From Desulfovibrio sp. (GTDB taxonomy: Bacteria; Desulfobacterota; Desulfovibrionia; Desulfovibrionales; Desulfovibrionaceae): DNA of 8,981 nucleotides. The notes under the pieces are model-generated. The model saw only the letters and a program-made list of their open reading frames with translations. It searched no databases and had not been told where the DNA came from. The stretch lies in NCBI GenBank assembly GCA_003525525.1, contig DQED01000449.1, forward strand, positions 1 through 8,981, written 5' to 3'. A program made the position numbers and the translations under genes. Within the stretch, counting starts at the first letter, position 1. Every line of letters begins with the position of its first letter. Below, piece after piece: positions 6,449-8,981 of this stretch.

Positions 6449-7771
6449 ATGACAGCACGCATGCCGCGCCTCTTCTCCTTTTCCTTCCTTGCCGTCCTGT
6501 CCCTGTCCTTGTTTTTTGCATCATGCTCCCGGTCGCCGACTGCGGAGGATATGGACGCCAGCACGCCGGGAGTGGGCGACGACCTCGTCGTGGTGGGCTC
6601 GTCCCTGCCGCTGACCGGCCATGCCAGCTACCTGGGCCGGCAGACGCTTTTCGGGGCGATGTCCTATATAAGCGCCGTCAACGACGCGGGCGGGGTGGCC
6701 GGGCGGCGCATCAAGGTGATCGCCCTGGACGACGGCTACGATCCTCCGCGCTGCGTGGCCAACACGCAGCGCCTGATCGTGGACGACCGGGTCTTTTGCC
6801 TGTTCAGCTACGTGGGCACGCCGACCACGGCCAAGATCATACCGCTCCTGGAAGAGGCCAACGCGCCGCTGGTCGGCAGCTTCACCGGGGCCGACGCCCT
6901 GCGCACGCCGTTTCGGCGCGTCATCGTCAACATCCGCCCCTCGTATTACCAGGAGACCGCCGCCGCCGTGGACCACATGGTGGGCGACCTGGGCCTGCGT
7001 CGCGTGGCCGTTTTCTACCAGTACGACGCCTACGGCTTCGACGGCCTGCGCGGCACGGAAATGGCGCTCAAGGCCCATGGCCTGGCTCCTGTGGCCCGGG
7101 GCACGTACATCCGGGGCACCATGGAAGTGGAAGAGGGGATCTCGCGCATCCTCGAGGCCGACCCCACGGCCATCGTCATGATCGGCACGTCCGGGCCCTG
7201 CGCCAAAGCCATCCGCATCGCCCGAAGCCGGGGCTACGCCGGCCTTTTCTACGCCGTCTCCTTTGTCGGGGCGGACGAACTCGCGCGCATCCTGGGTCCC
7301 GGCGACGACACGCCGCTCGTCATGTCCCAAGTGGTGCCGCCCCCGGGCCTGGCCGATACCGAGGGCCTGCTCTCCGGCGTGGTGGAATACGCCCGTTTGC
7401 TCGCCCGCTATTACCCGGAGGAAAAGCCCAATCTGGTGGGACTTGAGGGGTTCATCAACGCCAAGGTGCTGGTCGAGGGCCTGCGCCGGGCAGGGCGGGA
7501 TTTGACCCGCGAACGCTTTCTCGACGCCATCGAATCCATCCGGCATTTTTCCGTCGGCATCGCCAGCCCGGTGAGCTTCGCGCCCGACCGCCACCAGGGG
7601 CTCGAGCGCGTCTATTTCACGCTCCTCGACAAGGGGGCGTTCACCCTCGTTGCGGACTGGTCCGGCCTCCACGCGCGCCTTGCCGCGGCGGCGCAACGGG
7701 GCGAGGCGATCCCGCCGGCCGCTCCAGCGTCTTCGCCAGCCGCCCCTGCGGCCCCGCAGGGGCGGGAGTAG
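6449..7771 (+). CDS. ABC-type substrate-binding lipoprotein, Leu/Ile/Val-binding (Peripla_BP_6) family
   Basis: The 440-residue product has a lipoprotein signal: basic start, hydrophobic stretch at about 8-24, and LFFASC ending in Cys26, the likely lipidated residue (Phe at -3 is a weak lipobox). The mature part fits the LivJ/Peripla_BP_6 fold: VVVGSSLPLTGHASYLG near 47-63, AVNDAGGVAGRRIKVIALDDGYDP at about 76-99 (first strand and ligand region), VFCLFSYVGTPTTAKI, and the inter-lobe crossing with RRVAVFYQYDAYGFDG. A Pro/Ala-rich tail (about the last 30 residues) follows the domain and is probably disordered. The ligand cannot be told from the sequence; the family binds amino acids, amides and small organic acids. 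There is no obvious ribosome binding site before 6449; Met5 (6461) is an alternative start. The next gene encodes a membrane sensor only 2 bases away and no transporter subunits are seen, so a sensory role is a reasonable inference. Confidence 0.88.
   Translation: MTARMPRLFSFSFLAVLSLSLFFASCSRSPTAEDMDASTPGVGDDLVVVGSSLPLTGHASYLGRQTLFGAMSYISAVNDAGGVAGRRIKVIALDDGYDPPRCVANTQRLIVDDRVFCLFSYVGTPTTAKIIPLLEEANAPLVGSFTGADALRTPFRRVIVNIRPSYYQETAAAVDHMVGDLGLRRVAVFYQYDAYGFDGLRGTEMALKAHGLAPVARGTYIRGTMEVEEGISRILEADPTAIVMIGTSGPCAKAIRIARSRGYAGLFYAVSFVGADELARILGPGDDTPLVMSQVVPPPGLADTEGLLSGVVEYARLLARYYPEEKPNLVGLEGFINAKVLVEGLRRAGRDLTRERFLDAIESIRHFSVGIASPVSFAPDRHQGLERVYFTLLDKGAFTLVADWSGLHARLAAAAQRGEAIPPAAPASSPAAPAAPQGRE
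7740..7765 (+). other. 12-bp hairpin overlapping the ribosome binding site of the sensor gene
   Basis: Bases 7740-7751 (CCGCCCCTGCGG) pair exactly with 7754-7765 around a nominal CC loop; sterically the top one or two pairs would open. The 3' arm covers the first bases of GGGAG (7764-7768), the likely ribosome binding site of the ATG at 7774. Ribosomes finishing the upstream gene (stop 7769-7771) would unfold it, so this arrangement could enforce translational coupling of sensor to binding protein. Part of the symmetry could simply reflect GC-rich Pro/Ala codons. Confidence 0.4.
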
Positions 7772-7773
7772 CC

Positions 7774-8981
7774 ATGTTCGCCTACCGGCGGGTCAGCCTC
7801 AAGCTCAAGATGTTCGGCGGCGCCATGGCCGTGGTGCTGCTGGTCAGCGCCGCCATCGCGCTGCTTGCGCGTTGGATTCTCGTCACGAGCCTCAACAGGG
7901 AGCTCGAACAGCGCGGCGTGGCCATCGGCCAGAGCCTGTCCGAGCGGGCCAGCGGCTTCATCCTCGACAAGGACCGGGCCAACCTCGTCAGCCTTGTCTT
8001 CGACGCCGCCCAGCTCGGCGAACGCCGCATCCTCGTTTCCTACATCTTCATCGAGGACACCGAGGGCCGCATCCTGGCCAACACCTTCATGCGCCCCTTT
8101 CCCAAGGAGCTCCTCCGCGTCAACCGCATTCCCGAAGGTGCGGAATCGCGCATCCGCCTCGTCGAGTTCGAGGGCGCCCAGGCCATCGACATCGCCGTGC
8201 CCGTGCGCGAGGGCATCTACACCCTGGGCGCGGTCCATGTGGGCCTGTCCAAAAGCCATATCGATTCCCTCGTCGGGACGCTGCGCACCACGTTTCTCGG
8301 CTTTATCGCCGCGGTCACGGTGGTCATGTTCCTCATCGTCCTGCGCCTGTCCAACGCCGTGGCCCGACCCATCACCCGCCTGACCAGAGCCGCCGACGCC
8401 GTGAGCCGGGGAAGTCTCGAGGAGCCCGCCGACCTGCTCGGGCTGCGCGACGCCGCGCCTCGGGATTGCCCGGCCTACGCCAATACCGACCTGCCGTGCT
8501 GGCACTTCGACCAGAGCCTCGGCGACGAAGCCCTGGCCGGCAGCCTGGAAAACGCGCCGACCTGCCGCGAGTGCCGCTTCTACCGCAAGGACGGCGGGGG
8601 CGACGAGGTGGCCCAACTCGCCGAATCCTTCGGCAACATGATCTGGAGCATGCGGCTGTACCGCCGCCGGCTGCGGGAATCCGAGGAAAAATACCGGTCG
8701 CTTTTCGACAGCAACCCCGATCCGGTCTTCGTCGTGGACGCGGGGAACGGGTGCATCCTCGACGCCAACTCCCAGGCCGAGGACGCTTACGGCTATGCCC
8801 GCAAGGAACTCCTCGGCCGCCCCGTCGCCGACCTGGAGCCCGATGCCGGCGCGCACGGCGTCGCCGCCTATCTCGCCGACCGCGACGCACCGGAGCGGGT
8901 GCTTTTGCCCAAGCTGCGCCACGTGAAAAAGGACGGCGCGCCGCTCTACGTCAACCTCCACGCCTGCCGCATCGCCTACCG
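7774..8981 (+). CDS. Membrane sensor protein: periplasmic domain, HAMP with Cys-rich insert, PAS (3' end outside window)
   Basis: The frame is open from the ATG at 7774 to the window end, showing 402 residues. Membrane segments lie at about 14-32 and 174-192, enclosing a periplasmic domain of some 140 residues with a Cache/PAS-like strand pattern (SYIFIEDTEGRILANTF). A HAMP first helix follows (NAVARPITRLTRAADAVSRG, about 194-213). Its second helix (DEVAQLAESFGNMI, about 275-290) is delayed by some 50 residues that contain a Cys-rich module: C232 in DCPAY, C242-W243, and C264-x2-C267 in CRECRFY. This resembles the CPAY...CW...CxxC modules common in deltaproteobacterial signalling proteins, which probably bind metal or sense redox. 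A PAS domain starts near 303 (SEEKYRSLFDSNPDPVFVV) and continues to the edge with PAS-like sequence. The output domain (histidine kinase, diguanylate cyclase or other) is not visible. The start is supported by GGGAG at 7764-7768 and the 2-base gap from the binding-protein gene, which it may partner. Confidence 0.85.
   Translation, partial: MFAYRRVSLKLKMFGGAMAVVLLVSAAIALLARWILVTSLNRELEQRGVAIGQSLSERASGFILDKDRANLVSLVFDAAQLGERRILVSYIFIEDTEGRILANTFMRPFPKELLRVNRIPEGAESRIRLVEFEGAQAIDIAVPVREGIYTLGAVHVGLSKSHIDSLVGTLRTTFLGFIAAVTVVMFLIVLRLSNAVARPITRLTRAADAVSRGSLEEPADLLGLRDAAPRDCPAYANTDLPCWHFDQSLGDEALAGSLENAPTCRECRFYRKDGGGDEVAQLAESFGNMIWSMRLYRRRLRESEEKYRSLFDSNPDPVFVVDAGNGCILDANSQAEDAYGYARKELLGRPVADLEPDAGAHGVAAYLADRDAPERVLLPKLRHVKKDGAPLYVNLHACRIAY

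Noticed and set aside
7612..8961. A 449-codon minus-strand open frame opposite the sensor gene
   Set aside because: The + strand encodes clear membrane, HAMP and PAS sequence here; the minus frame has the biased composition of an antisense shadow.
1..8981. CRISPR arrays, tRNA or rRNA genes
   Set aside because: No regularly spaced direct repeats and no recognisable tRNA or rRNA sequence were seen on reading the window.

Overview
The window looks like chromosomal DNA from a GC-rich sulfate-reducing deltaproteobacterium of the Desulfovibrio type. This is an inference from three things: a periplasmic two-subunit selenocysteine formate dehydrogenase without a membrane anchor, high-GC codon use, and a Cys-rich sensor protein of a style common in that group. 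No marker gene fixes the species. All genes seen are on the + strand.

Region 1 (1-2274) is a tightly packed run of three genes. It holds the end of mobA (guanylyltransferase step of molybdopterin cofactor synthesis), moaA (first step of the same pathway, overlapping mobA by 4 bases), and, 13 bases later, a gene derived from an IS1595/ISXO2-type transposase. That protein keeps its zinc ribbon and fold motifs but appears to have lost two of three catalytic acids, and I see no insertion-sequence ends around it. It may be a domesticated DNA-binding protein.

Region 2 (2275-2440) is a 166-base AT-rich gap before the formate dehydrogenase genes. It holds a perfect 24-bp palindrome, a short direct repeat and a GC-rich hairpin close to the ribosome binding site, so it is the likely control region for fdhAB.

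Region 3 (2441-6220) is fdhA-fdhB. fdhA is read through an in-frame TGA at 3020-3022 as selenocysteine, with a SECIS-like hairpin just after it. The Tat signal on FdhA would export the FdhA-FdhB dimer. MobA and MoaA help make the bis-MGD cofactor that FdhA needs, so regions 1 and 3 form one functional neighbourhood. A strong 16-bp hairpin follows fdhB.

Region 4 (6449-8981) is a separate unit: a lipoprotein of the branched-chain amino acid type ABC substrate-binding family, followed 2 bases later by a membrane sensor (two membrane segments, HAMP with a Cys-rich insert, PAS) that runs off the window. No permease or ATPase gene lies between them, so the binding protein may present a ligand to the sensor rather than feed a transporter.

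The best candidates for something little described are the domesticated transposase-like protein together with the palindromic fdh control region, and the binding-protein/Cys-rich sensor pair.
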